From VRUE01 sp963732225 (GTDB lineage Bacteria > Actinomycetota > Thermoleophilia > Solirubrobacterales > 70-9): 64,000 nt of DNA. The position numbers were made by a program, and so were the translations under genes. The stretch lies in contig CAVSYR010000002.1 of the NCBI GenBank assembly GCA_963732225.1, positions 744,001-808,000 of the forward strand. The letters are read 5' to 3'. Each line of letters starts with the position of its first letter. The first letter of the stretch is position 1. The notes under the pieces are model-generated. The model did not search any database and was not told where the DNA came from. It saw nothing but the letters and a program-made list of their open reading frames with translations. This document shows positions 7,297 through 15,548 of the stretch, in pieces.

Positions 7297-8277
7297 CTAA
7301 GCGCTCGGCTCGCCCAGCTCGGCGAGACCTCGCTCGTGACTGACGATCGGCTTGTAGCTCAGCTCCGCTCGCGCCTTTGAGATGTCGATCGTGCACTCCT
7401 GGGTGAGAAGCCAGGAGCGGAAGGCGGTCATCGGCGGCTCGCCGGAGAGGGGAAGGAGCTTCCAGGCCGCTTCGCAGGCCCGGGCCATTGGTGCAGCGCT
7501 CCAGGCCGGCAGGCTGCGATCGGGTGGCTCGACTCCCTGGGTGCGCAGCAGCTCGCTGACGAACTCGCGGAAGACGACCGGCTCGCCGTCGGTGACGAAG
7601 TAGGCCTCGCCCGAGCGGCCCTTTGCGGCGGCCAGGACCAGCCCCTCGACGACGTTGTCGACGTGGGTGGTCTCGGTGATGTTGCGGCCACCGCCGACCC
7701 AGGCGAAGCGACCCGCCTCGACCGTCGCGACCATTCCCGGCAGCAGCGTCGTATCGCCCTTGCCCCAGACGAAGCGCGGGCGCAGGGCGACGGTCTCGAA
7801 GCCCTCGCGCGCCGCGGCGCGCACGGCCAGCTCGGCTTTGGCCTTGGTCGCCGGGTAGGGCGCCCGCGAGTCGGGCCGCAGCGGCGCCGTCTCGTCGACG
7901 TTGACCAGCGGCTCTCCCGCCATCAGCGAAGCCTCGGTGCCGCAGTGGACGAAGCGCTTCACGCCGGCCTCTTCGCAGGCGGCCAAGGCGTTCCGCGTGC
8001 CGACCACGTTGCCGCGCTCGAATTCCTCCCACGCCCCCCACTCGCCCAGGTGGGCGGCGAGGTGGAAGGCAACCGTTGCGCCATCCGCAGCCGCGGTGAG
8101 CGCGGCCGGGTCTACCAGGTCGCCGCGGACCGGCTCGGCGCCCAGCGCAGCGACCTTCTCCGCCGCGTCGTCAGAGCGGGCGAGGGCGCGGACCGGGTGC
8201 CCTTCGCTGACAAGCCGCTGCACCAGCCTGCCGCCGATGAACCCAGAGCCGCCAGTGACGAAGGTCGTCTCAGGCAT
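7297..8277 (-). CDS. NAD-dependent epimerase/dehydratase family protein (extended SDR)
   Basis: 326 residues. The nucleotide-binding motif TGGSGFIGG is at residues 8-16. The active-site pair is YPATK (Tyr about 150, Lys about 154), with an upstream CGTEASLM strand. Overall layout resembles 3-beta-hydroxysteroid dehydrogenase/isomerase-like extended SDRs, which oxidise or epimerise lipid, steroid or sugar substrates with NAD(P). No partner gene identifies the substrate. It is convergent with the MerR gene across the structured gap at 6933-7296. A small membrane-protein gene starts divergently 38 bp away. Confidence 0.88.
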   Translation of the reverse strand: MPETTFVTGGSGFIGGRLVQRLVSEGHPVRALARSDDAAEKVAALGAEPVRGDLVDPAALTAAADGATVAFHLAAHLGEWGAWEEFERGNVVGTRNALAACEEAGVKRFVHCGTEASLMAGEPLVNVDETAPLRPDSRAPYPATKAKAELAVRAAAREGFETVALRPRFVWGKGDTTLLPGMVATVEAGRFAWVGGGRNITETTHVDNVVEGLVLAAAKGRSGEAYFVTDGEPVVFREFVSELLRTQGVEPPDRSLPAWSAAPMARACEAAWKLLPLSGEPPMTAFRSWLLTQECTIDISKARAELSYKPIVSHERGLAELGEPSA

Positions 8278-8315
8278 GCCCGGCGATGTTAGCCACCGCG
8301 GCTAACCTTCTTGCC

Positions 8316-8639
8316 ATGTGGTCTGACTCCATCGACGAGCGTCCCCGCCCACCGGCGCTGCCGCTCGTCTTCGCTGCGCTTGGGCTGACCGGATTTGGGC
8401 TTATCGCTTGGATGCTCGTCGTCTTGGCCGAGCAGTCGGGGGACCTGCACCGACACGCGACCTCCGTCTGGATGCTCTTCTTCTTGACGCTCCTGGCTCC
8501 CACCGTTGGATCGGCCGCCGCCTACCTCTACCGGCGCTGGTGGCCCTTCATGGTTGGGGTGGCGCTCACGTTCGTGCCGGTGGGGGTGGCCGTTCTGCTC
8601 TTCCTGAACGCCACCTCGGGTGCCGTCGGAGGCGACTGA
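8316..8639 (+). CDS. Small integral membrane protein
   Basis: 107 residues from ATG 8316, with three predicted membrane segments (about 16-38, 50-70 and 78-97) and a short acidic N-terminus. There is no Shine-Dalgarno sequence, but TAACCT at 8303-8308 lies 7 nt before the ATG, the arrangement of a leaderless actinobacterial promoter. That favours this start over an in-frame ATG at 8286. It is followed after 3 bp by an SDR gene, so the two are probably co-transcribed. No family recognised. Confidence 0.6.
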   Translation: MWSDSIDERPRPPALPLVFAALGLTGFGLIAWMLVVLAEQSGDLHRHATSVWMLFFLTLLAPTVGSAAAYLYRRWWPFMVGVALTFVPVGVAVLLFLNATSGAVGGD

Positions 8640-8642
8640 GGC

Positions 8643-9485
8643 GTGCGCTCGCTCCTTGTAACCGGAGCCTCGACTGGGATCGGCCGGGCAAGCGCCCTGC
8701 GCATGGACGCCGAGGGCTGGCGGGTCTTTGCCAGCGTCCGCCGAGAGGAGGACGCCGCCAAGCTGCGCGAGGCCGCTTCCGAGCGGCTCGTGCCGCTGAT
8801 GCTCGACGTAACCGAGGCGGACCAGATCGCCGCTGTCGCCGAGCAAATCGGCGAGGCGGTGGGCGGGAGTGGGCTGGACGGCCTGGTCAACAACGCCGGT
8901 ATGGCGGTGATGTCGCCGCTGGAGACGATCCCGCTCGACGACTTGCGCAAGCAGCTCGAGGTCAACCTGATCTCACAGGTGGCGGTGACGCAGGCGATGC
9001 TGCCGCTGATCCGCACCGCCCGTGGCCGGGTCGTCTTCCTCAGCTCGATCGGCGGGCGCATGGCAATGCCGTTTGGCGCTCCCTACCACGCCTCGAAGTA
9101 CGGGATCGAGGCGGTTGTTGACTGCCTGCGCCAGGAGCTGCGGCCGTGGAAGATCGACGTGGTCGCGATCGAGCCGGGCTCGATCGATACGCCGATCTGG
9201 GAACGGGGGGAGGGGATCGCCGACGAAGTTGCCGGGCGGGCTCCGGCGGCTCAGGAGGAGCTCTACGGAGAGAAGATCGAGAGCTTTCGCGGTGCCGTGC
9301 GGCGCACCGCCGAGCGCGGCATCCCACCGGAGAAGGTGGCGGGCGCGATCCACCATGCTCTCACCGCCCGCCGTCCCCGCACGCGATACCTGGTCGGCGC
9401 CGACGCGCGCGGGCAGGCACTGCTGTCCCGGCTCTTGCCCGACCGGGTGATGGACCGGATCGTGGCTCGCGCCATGGGGATCTGA
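8643..9485 (+). CDS. Short-chain dehydrogenase/reductase (classical SDR)
   Basis: 280 residues from GTG 8643. Motifs in order: TGASTGIG (cofactor loop, 7-14), LDVTEAD (about 58), NNAGMAV (about 86), the catalytic Ser in LSSIGG (about 138), and YHASK (Tyr 150, Lys 154). The Arg-rich stretch after the first strand (SVRREED) suggests NADP(H). The C-terminal region with EKIESFRGAVRRTAERG resembles retinol/steroid-dehydrogenase-like SDRs. Substrate unknown. It is convergent with the large cyclase/AAA gene. Confidence 0.9.
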   Translation: MRSLLVTGASTGIGRASALRMDAEGWRVFASVRREEDAAKLREAASERLVPLMLDVTEADQIAAVAEQIGEAVGGSGLDGLVNNAGMAVMSPLETIPLDDLRKQLEVNLISQVAVTQAMLPLIRTARGRVVFLSSIGGRMAMPFGAPYHASKYGIEAVVDCLRQELRPWKIDVVAIEPGSIDTPIWERGEGIADEVAGRAPAAQEELYGEKIESFRGAVRRTAERGIPPEKVAGAIHHALTARRPRTRYLVGADARGQALLSRLLPDRVMDRIVARAMGI

Positions 9486-9497
9486 GCGGCGGCCCCT

Positions 9498-12400
9498 CTA
9501 GCGCAGGACGCCGAGCGTCGCGCGCGTCGTTTCAACCGCCTCCAAGCTGATCATCGCGCCGGTCCCCCTGGCCACATCCGCCGCTTCGTCGAGCGCCTGC
9601 TCGGCGCCGTCGTGGCCGAGCGCGGTGCGGGCGATCGCCACCGCTTGTAGGGCCAGCGGCAGCGACCAGAGCATGCCGCGCTCGCGGGCGATCCCGACCG
9701 CCCACTGCGCTAGCTCCAGTCCCTCCTCGGCGCGGCCAACACCGGTCAGCGCCTCGGAGCGCAGTCCGGCGCGCCAGGTCTCCATCTCGTCGCCGTCGCT
9801 GACCGCGGCGCGGTAGACCCGCTCCGCCTCCTCGAGCGTGTCGAGCGCGCCGGCGTAATCGCCGGCGGCGATCTGCGCCCCGCCGAGGTTCGAGAGAGCG
9901 AGGCTGCGCGAGAAGACGTCGCCGAGCCGTTCGGTCAGCTCGCAGTTGCGCCGCGCCATCGCGACCGCGGCATCGAGGTCCCCCCGCATCGCCAGCATCA
10001 GCGACTGGTTGCTGCGGGTCCAGCTGGCGATCTCCGGGTCGCCCTCCTCGGTGGCGATCTGAAGCGCCTTGTTGAACTGCGTTTCGGCCTCATCGAGCCG
10101 GCCGCGCTCGCGCAGCACCAGCCCCTTCGCCATCGTCGCCCAACCGACCGGGCTGTCGATCACGATCCCGGCGCCGGCGCGGCGATCGTCCCCCGCCAGC
10201 TCGAGCACTTCGTCGAGTGCTTGGTCGAAGCCGTCGAAATCGCCGGTGCAAAGGTGGGCGTAGGAGCCGGCGGCGCGAACTGCGATGCGCAGGTGCAGGT
10301 CGCCCGATTCGTCGGCGAGTCGGTTGGTCTCGGCGACAGCCGCGAGCCAGGCATCGGCGTGGTGGGGCATGCCCGGCCGGGTCGAGGTGGCCGTGCGCAG
10401 TAGGGCGAGCGAGCGCAGGTCACCGGTCGCGGTCGCGATCTCCTCGGCCTCGGCAACTAGGCGAGCTTCCTCCTCCTTGTCCATGCCGAGGCGCCAGGCG
10501 TAGTCGAGTTGCAGGAGGCGGGACATCACCGCCATCGCTGTCGTCTCCTCGCCCTCCTCGAGCTCTTCGGTCAGCTCCATCACCTTGCGCCAGAGCCGCA
10601 GCGCGTCCTGGGGGCGGCTGCTGCCCGCCCAGTAGGCGGCTCGCCCGGTCCAGCGAGTGGCCTCGAGCGTTTCCCCGCCCGCCTCCATGTGGCTGGCGAT
10701 CAGGGCCGCCAGCTCGTCGTGACGGTCGGGATTGAGCTCGATCAGAGCGCGGGCGGTCGCTGCGTGCGTGGCGGCGCGCTGATCGGCGAGTTGAGTGTTG
10801 TAGGCGACCTCGCGAGTCAGCGGGTGGCGAAAGGAGAAGACCCTTTCCGGATAGACCTCTGCCTCGAAGAGGAAGCCACCGTCGGTGAGCTCGCAGAGCG
10901 CGGCGCGGTAGTCCTCGCTCTCGCTCTGCCCGGAGACCATTCCCAGCGCCCGCTCGCTGATCTCTTTGCTGGTCACCGAGGCTGCCTGCAGCAGCTGCTT
11001 CGCGGTCGGGCCAAGCCGGTCGATGCGGGCGGCTAGGATTGTCTGCACGCTCGCCGGCACGCCGGCGTCCTCCACCGGCCGCGCCAGCCGGTAGGCACCG
11101 CGATCTCCCTCGAGGTTGCCGGCTTCGGCGAGGCCGCGGACGATCTCCTCGGTGAAGAAGGGGTTGCCGGCGGTGCGCTCGTGGATCAGGTCGGCGAGCC
11201 CGTCGAGTGAGGGGTCCTCGCCGGCCAGGTCGTGCAGCAGCTCGCGGCTGCCGTCGGGCCCCAGCGGTTCGAGCGAGATGCCGCGGTAAGTGCTCGCCCC
11301 GGCCCACTGCCCGGCGTCGTATTCGGGGCGGAAGTTGACGATCGCCAGCGTCTTGGTCCCCTCGACCGAGGAGATCAACTCGCCGAGCAGGGTGGCGCTG
11401 CCCTCGTCCATCCAGTGCAGGTCCTCGACCAGGGCAACGATCGAATTGCGCCGGTTGGGCGCCCGCACGAGCCGGCAGACGGCGCCGCGCAGCGCCCGGT
11501 GGCGCGCCTCGGCGCTCAGCTGCGGCAGTGGCCGGTGGGGATCGGGGACGCCGAGGAAATCGAAGAGCAGGGGCAGGTCCTCGGCGAAGTCGGGATCGAG
11601 GAGCAGGGTGCGGCCGGCGATTTTCTCGCGCACGATTCGCTCTGGGTCGCCGTCGACGATGCCGAAGTAGGAGCGCAGCATCTGCAGCACCGGCATGAAG
11701 GGGATCGACTGGCCGTGCGCCTGGGCCTGGCACTCGAAGACCTCGATCCCGCGCTCGCGGCAGCGTTCGGCGAACTCGTGGCAGAGGCGGCTCTTGCCGA
11801 CGCCGGGTTCGGCGACGATGCCGACCGCGGCGCCCTCGCTGCTCTCGGCCCGCGCCAGCGCCGCCTCCAGCACTGCCATCTCCTCGGCGCGGCCGACGAA
11901 GCGAGAGAAACCGCGCTCGCGCGAGAGGTCGAGCCGCGAGCGCGCGGCGCCGACCCCTGCGAGCTCGAAGACCCCGACCGGCTGGCTGGCGCCCTTGATC
12001 TCGAAGTGACCAAGGTCCTCCAGCTCCATGTATCCGTGGGCCAGCTCGGCGGTGCTCTCGGTCAGGTACGCCTTGCCGGGCTCGGCCAGCGCCTCCATCC
12101 GCTGCGCCAGGCCGACGGTGTGGCCGACCGCGGTGTAGCCGCCCTCGCCGACCTCGGCAGCGACCACCTCGCCGGAGTTGACCCCGATCCGGGTCGAGAA
12201 GTTGAGCCCGTGCTTGCGCCGCAGCTCGGCGGCGTACTCGCCGACGTCATCGAGCATCTTCAGCGCTGCGTAACAGGCACGCCGCCCGTGGTCCTCGTGG
12301 GCGACCGGCGCCCCGAAGACGGCCATGATCCCGTCGCCGGTGAACTTGTCGACCGTGCCCTCGAAACGGTGCACGGCGTCGGCGAGGGTGGAGAAGAAGC

Positions 12401-12524
12401 GCTGCATGATCGCGTGCCACTGCTCGGGGTCCTGGCTCTCGGCCATGTCCATCGAGCCCTGGACGTCGGCAAAGAGGACGGTGACCTGCTTGCGCTCGCC
12501 GCCGGCTTGGGCGATCTCACTCAT
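9498..12524 (-). CDS. Adenylate/guanylate cyclase-like domain fused to AAA ATPase and TPR-like repeats
   Basis: 1008 residues. A class III cyclase domain fills about 10-190: metal-binding Asp20 (FADVQGS) and Asp64 (FTGDGIMAVFG) are present, as is Lys60 at an adenine-specifying position. The usual GDTVNVAAR segment reads GHTVGLAQR, so the transition-state Asn and the second substrate-specifying Asp are replaced. Activity may be altered or lost. Next is a P-loop ATPase of the STAND type with Walker A EPGVGKS (about 245) and Walker B IVALVEDLHWMD (about 365). The C-terminal 450 residues are helical TPR-like repeats. Known relatives are mycobacterial cyclase-ATPase signalling proteins; the output of this one is unknown. 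Confidence 0.9.
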   Translation of the reverse strand: MSEIAQAGGERKQVTVLFADVQGSMDMAESQDPEQWHAIMQRFFSTLADAVHRFEGTVDKFTGDGIMAVFGAPVAHEDHGRRACYAALKMLDDVGEYAAELRRKHGLNFSTRIGVNSGEVVAAEVGEGGYTAVGHTVGLAQRMEALAEPGKAYLTESTAELAHGYMELEDLGHFEIKGASQPVGVFELAGVGAARSRLDLSRERGFSRFVGRAEEMAVLEAALARAESSEGAAVGIVAEPGVGKSRLCHEFAERCRERGIEVFECQAQAHGQSIPFMPVLQMLRSYFGIVDGDPERIVREKIAGRTLLLDPDFAEDLPLLFDFLGVPDPHRPLPQLSAEARHRALRGAVCRLVRAPNRRNSIVALVEDLHWMDEGSATLLGELISSVEGTKTLAIVNFRPEYDAGQWAGASTYRGISLEPLGPDGSRELLHDLAGEDPSLDGLADLIHERTAGNPFFTEEIVRGLAEAGNLEGDRGAYRLARPVEDAGVPASVQTILAARIDRLGPTAKQLLQAASVTSKEISERALGMVSGQSESEDYRAALCELTDGGFLFEAEVYPERVFSFRHPLTREVAYNTQLADQRAATHAATARALIELNPDRHDELAALIASHMEAGGETLEATRWTGRAAYWAGSSRPQDALRLWRKVMELTEELEEGEETTAMAVMSRLLQLDYAWRLGMDKEEEARLVAEAEEIATATGDLRSLALLRTATSTRPGMPHHADAWLAAVAETNRLADESGDLHLRIAVRAAGSYAHLCTGDFDGFDQALDEVLELAGDDRRAGAGIVIDSPVGWATMAKGLVLRERGRLDEAETQFNKALQIATEEGDPEIASWTRSNQSLMLAMRGDLDAAVAMARRNCELTERLGDVFSRSLALSNLGGAQIAAGDYAGALDTLEEAERVYRAAVSDGDEMETWRAGLRSEALTGVGRAEEGLELAQWAVGIARERGMLWSLPLALQAVAIARTALGHDGAEQALDEAADVARGTGAMISLEAVETTRATLGVLR

Positions 12525-12549
12525 GAAAACTCAAGCTTACGCCTGCACC

Positions 12550-12604
12550 TATACTGAGCAAACCGATTGACTGGTCAGTCAACCAGGGAGCCAAAAAGGA
12601 AACT
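12550..12604 (+). promoter_or_regulatory. Promoter and palindromic TetR-type operator ahead of the nitrilase-tetR operon
   Basis: TTGACTGGTCAGTCAA at 12567-12582 is a 7-2-7 inverted repeat of the size and type bound by TetR-family dimers. It lies just downstream of a TATACT -10 box (12550-12555), so a bound repressor would block initiation. On the minus strand the overlapping CCTATA gives a TATAGG box that could serve the divergent cyclase gene. The TetR gene two frames downstream is the obvious candidate ligand. Binding is inferred. Confidence 0.6.
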
Positions 12605-13435
12605 TTGCGCGCAGCCGTCGTACAGCTCAACTCCACCGGCGAGAAGGCACGGAACCTCGAAGTCGCCGAGCGGCTGGTGCGCTCTGCCGCGGCCGACGGC
12701 GCCGAGCTGGTCGCGTTGCCGGAGAAGTGGAACCTGCTCGCGGGCGGGGAGGAGCTGCTGGCCGGTGCCGAGCCGCTCGGCGGCCCGAGCCTCAGCGCCG
12801 CCCGCTCCTGGGCCCGCGAGCTCGGCATCCACCTGCTCGCCGGCAGCGTCTCCGAGCAGGGCCCCGGCGAGAAGGCCTTCAACACCTCGGTCTTGATCGG
12901 CGCCGACGGCGAGGACCTCGCCGTCTACCGCAAGATCCACATGTTCGATGTGGAAGCCAGCGGCGTGGTCTACCGCGAGTCAGCCCACGAGGAGCCCGGT
13001 GAGGAGATCGTCACCGCGGCGCTCGAGGAGATCACCGTCGGCCTCGGCATCTGTTACGACCTGCGCTTCCCCGAGCTCTTCCGCATCCTTGCCGTGCGCG
13101 GTGCCCAGGTCCTCATCGTGCCCTCGGCGTTCACCCTCGCGACCGGCCGCGATCACTGGGAGGTGCTGCTGCGCGCCCGGGCGATCGAGAATCAGGCCTT
13201 CGTGCTTGCCCCCAACCAGTTCGGCGCGGCGGCGCCGCACTTCAACTCCAACGGTCGCTCGGCGATCGTCGACCCCTGGGGCGTGGTGCTGGCGACCGCG
13301 CCCGACGAGGAGTGCTTCGTCGCCGCCGAGCTCGACTTCGTCGCCCAGGGGAGTATTCGCGAAACGCTGCCTTCCCTCGCCAACCGCCGTCCCGGCGCCT
13401 ACGCCTGGCCGCAGCTGAGCGAGGCGCGCGCCTGA
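12605..13435 (+). CDS. Carbon-nitrogen hydrolase (nitrilase superfamily, Nit1/omega-amidase-like)
   Basis: 276 residues from TTG 12605, with AAAAAGGA as ribosome binding site. The catalytic triad is complete: Glu in ALPEKWN (about 40), Lys in YRKIHMFD (about 110) and Cys in GICYDLRFPE (about 147). The KIHMFD and CYDLRFPELFR signatures place it with Nit1/Nit2-like amidases, such as deaminated-glutathione amidase or omega-amidase. It hydrolyses a small amide in the cytoplasm; the exact amide is not readable. It overlaps the tetR gene by one base. Confidence 0.88.
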   Translation: MRAAVVQLNSTGEKARNLEVAERLVRSAAADGAELVALPEKWNLLAGGEELLAGAEPLGGPSLSAARSWARELGIHLLAGSVSEQGPGEKAFNTSVLIGADGEDLAVYRKIHMFDVEASGVVYRESAHEEPGEEIVTAALEEITVGLGICYDLRFPELFRILAVRGAQVLIVPSAFTLATGRDHWEVLLRARAIENQAFVLAPNQFGAAAPHFNSNGRSAIVDPWGVVLATAPDEECFVAAELDFVAQGSIRETLPSLANRRPGAYAWPQLSEARA

Positions 13436-14040
13436 TGGCAAAGGCACCGACAGCGGCAGTGGACAAGCGCCGCCAGATCCTCGACGCGGCGGTCCGCGTC
13501 TTTGCCCGCCAGGGCTTCCACTCGACCCGAGTCTCCGACATCGCCGACGAGGCGGGGGTCGCCTACGGCCTCGTCTACCACTACTTCAAGTCGAAGGACG
13601 AGGTGCTCAACGAGCTCTTCCGCGAGCGCTGGTCGCTACTGATCACGGCGATCGATGAGGCCGACCGCGAGGGTGATTCGCCGCGCGCGAAGCTGGAAGC
13701 GGCCGCCGGCTTCATCGTCGATTCCTACCGGCACGATCCGGAGCTGATGAAGGTGATCATCGTCGAGGTCACCCGAGCGGCCAACTCCTTCGGTCGCACC
13801 CACCTGGCCGAGATCCGCCGCGCCTATGACTCGATTGCCAAGATCGTTGCCGACGGCCAGGAGGCCGGGGTCTTCCGCCGCGACATCGACCCAACCTTCG
13901 CCTCGATGGCCTTCTACGGAGCGGTTGAGCAGCTGCTCTCGGGCTGGATCTTCGCCGTGATCCCGGCTGCCGACAGCGACTTCGACGAGGCAAAGACATT
14001 GCTGGTGACGACGATCTGCGACGGTCTCGAGCCCCGATAG
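13435..14040 (+). CDS. TetR/AcrR family transcriptional regulator
   Basis: 201 residues. The ATG at 13435 shares its A with the nitrilase TGA (TGATG). The N-terminal HTH is canonical: RRQILDAAVRVFARQGFH, then TRVSDIADEAGVAYGLVYHYF. The ligand-binding half resembles TetR regulators of fatty-acid metabolism (KLEAAAGFIVDSYRHDPELM). It is translationally coupled to the nitrilase gene and the operon begins with a palindromic operator, so autoregulation is likely. The inducer could be an acyl-CoA, by analogy only. Confidence 0.9.
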   Translation: MAKAPTAAVDKRRQILDAAVRVFARQGFHSTRVSDIADEAGVAYGLVYHYFKSKDEVLNELFRERWSLLITAIDEADREGDSPRAKLEAAAGFIVDSYRHDPELMKVIIVEVTRAANSFGRTHLAEIRRAYDSIAKIVADGQEAGVFRRDIDPTFASMAFYGAVEQLLSGWIFAVIPAADSDFDEAKTLLVTTICDGLEPR

Positions 14041-14054
14041 GTATGGTCGGGCTA

Positions 14055-14189
14055 ATGGATAACGACATCGCCAAACGTCTCGTCTGGAGCGGCGTGCTGG
14101 CCGCCAGCAGCGCCCTCGCCAGCATCGCCGCGGCGCGCATCGCCGCTTTCGTCTGGAAGCGAGTGTTCGACGAGGACCCGCCCGAGTAG
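14055..14189 (+). CDS. DUF4235-like small membrane protein (44 residues)
   Basis: This short gene is easily missed. It runs ATG 14055 to TAG 14189, with one membrane helix (about 9-33) and a C-terminus FVWKRVFDEDPPE that matches the ending typical of DUF4235 proteins. TATGGT at 14042-14047 lies 7 nt before the ATG, a leaderless promoter pattern, and there is no SD. It is followed 1 bp later by the holin-X-like gene and then a DUF3618 gene. The three usually occur together in Actinobacteria as a putative envelope/stress cluster. Confidence 0.7.
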   Translation: MDNDIAKRLVWSGVLAASSALASIAAARIAAFVWKRVFDEDPPE

Positions 14190-14190
14190 C

Positions 14191-14628
14191 GTGCCCGAGG
14201 CTCCCGGCATACCGCCGCAGTCAGAGGACGACCGCTCGGTCTCAGAGCTCGTCTTCGACGTCGCCGAGAAGAGCTCCTCGCTCGTGCGCGAGGAGATCGA
14301 GCTGGCGAAGACCGAGATCTCCGAGAAGGTCGGCAAGATCCTGCGCGGCTCGGTCGTCGGCATCGCCGCTGGCATCTTCGCCTTCCTGGCGCTGATCCTG
14401 GTGATGGAGGGCATCGCCTGGCTGCTCGCCGAAGAGGTCTTCGACGGCAACGCCTGGCCCGGCTTCTTCGTCGAGGCGGCGGTCTTCCTCCTGGTCGCCG
14501 CTGCCGCGGGCTTCATCGCCTACCGCTCGGTGCAGGCGGGTGCCCCGCCGATGCCAGAACAGGCGATCGCCGAGGCGAAGCTGACCAAGGAAACGCTGGA
14601 ATCCGGAGCGAAGGCAGGCAAGGAATGA
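14191..14628 (+). CDS. Phage-holin-like family protein (actinobacterial holin-X)
   Basis: 145 residues from GTG 14191. A helical amphipathic region (about 17-50, SLVREEIELAKTEISEKVGK) precedes two membrane segments (about 52-80 and 92-115). The C-terminal tail is charged. SLVREEIELAKTE is a hallmark of this family. Despite the name there is no phage context. It overlaps the following DUF3618 gene by 4 bp (ATGA). A role in membrane integrity or stress is inferred from neighbours only. Confidence 0.85.
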   Translation: MPEAPGIPPQSEDDRSVSELVFDVAEKSSSLVREEIELAKTEISEKVGKILRGSVVGIAAGIFAFLALILVMEGIAWLLAEEVFDGNAWPGFFVEAAVFLLVAAAAGFIAYRSVQAGAPPMPEQAIAEAKLTKETLESGAKAGKE

Positions 14629-14876
14629 GCGCTCAACCCGATCCCGTCCGTCCCTCGAGCGCCGGCAGGCCGGCTCGTTCCGCGGCAGAGATCCGCCGCG
14701 ACATCGATCTGCAGCGTCGTGACCTGGGCAGCTCGGTCGAGATCCTGCGCGGTCGCGTCACCGAACTCACCGACTGGCGCCGCCAGGCCTACGAGCACCG
14801 CTCGCAGCTGATCGCCGGTGCCGCAATCGCCGGCTTCGCCCTCGGCGGCCTGATGATGCTGCGCCGCCGTCGCTAG
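14625..14876 (+). CDS. DUF3618 domain-containing membrane protein
   Basis: 83 residues from ATG 14625, which overlaps the holin-X stop. RSAAEIRRDIDLQRRDLGSS near residue 18 is the DUF3618 core, with a coiled helix after it and one C-terminal membrane anchor (IAGAAIAGFALGGLMML) ending in RRRR. It is the third member of the DUF4235/holin-X/DUF3618 set. Function unknown. Confidence 0.85.
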   Translation: MSAQPDPVRPSSAGRPARSAAEIRRDIDLQRRDLGSSVEILRGRVTELTDWRRQAYEHRSQLIAGAAIAGFALGGLMMLRRRR

Positions 14877-14886
14877 TCCTTAAGCG

Positions 14887-15123
14887 ATGGCTGCCGACCT
14901 GGCGGAGATTCGGGGAATGATCGAGGCGGCGCTGCCCGGCGCCGCGGTCGAGGTCATCGACGAGACCGGCACCGGCGACCACCTGCGGGCGACGGTCTCT
15001 GCCACCCAGTTCGACGGTCTCTCGCGGCTCGATCAGCACCGCCTGGTCAAGGCCGCGGTGAAGGAGCGCTTCGACGACGGCACGATCCACGCCCTCTCGC
15101 TGAAGACCGGGCTGCCCGGATAG
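14887..15123 (+). CDS. bolA: BolA family protein
   Basis: 78 residues, the usual size. The family signature FDGLSRLDQHRLV, with its invariant HR, is at about 44-56, and VKAAVKERF follows. BolA proteins form [2Fe-2S] complexes with monothiol glutaredoxins, in which the conserved His is a cluster ligand. The next gene, starting 13 bp downstream, encodes exactly such a glutaredoxin, which supports the assignment strongly. Confidence 0.92.
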   Translation: MAADLAEIRGMIEAALPGAAVEVIDETGTGDHLRATVSATQFDGLSRLDQHRLVKAAVKERFDDGTIHALSLKTGLPG

Positions 15124-15136
15124 CTACTCTGTGCCA

Positions 15137-15520
15137 ATGGCCGACGCCGAGCTAAAACAGAAGATCGAGGAACTGATCGCCGCCAACCCAGTGCTGCTCT
15201 TCATGAAGGGCACGCCGGAAATGCCGCGCTGCGGCTTCTCGATGCGAGTCGTGCAGGTGCTCGACTCGCTCGACGTCGAGTACGGCGCGATCGACGTTCT
15301 GCCAGCCCTGCAGCCGCTGCGCGAAGTCACCACCGAGATCTCCGACTGGCAGACCTTCCCCCAGCTCTACGTCAACGGCGAGCTGCTGGGTGGGGCCGAC
15401 ATCATCGAAGAGATGTTCGACTCCGGTGAGCTGGCCGAGGCGCTTGGCGTCGAGCAGCCCGAGGCCGCACCGGTCGCCGCCGCGCCGCCGCCGCAGTCAC
15501 CCCCGCTGCAGATCGAATAG
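15137..15520 (+). CDS. grxD: Monothiol glutaredoxin, Grx4/GrxD type
   Basis: 127 residues from ATG 15137. The CGFS active site lies in MPRCGFSMRVVQVL (about 32-35). The preceding VLLFMKGTPEMP, the cis-Pro loop WQTFPQLYV and the GGADIIEEM glutathione-binding turn are all present. It carries or transfers [2Fe-2S] clusters with BolA, its upstream neighbour. The C-terminal ~25 residues are a low-complexity Ala/Pro tail. TACTCT at 15125-15130 sits 6 nt before the ATG, so a leaderless transcript within the bolA end is possible. An alternative GTG start lies at 15131. Confidence 0.93.
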   Translation: MADAELKQKIEELIAANPVLLFMKGTPEMPRCGFSMRVVQVLDSLDVEYGAIDVLPALQPLREVTTEISDWQTFPQLYVNGELLGGADIIEEMFDSGELAEALGVEQPEAAPVAAAPPPQSPPLQIE

Positions 15521-15548
15521 CCCCGCGCGGCACCTCGGCTTTCGGCCT

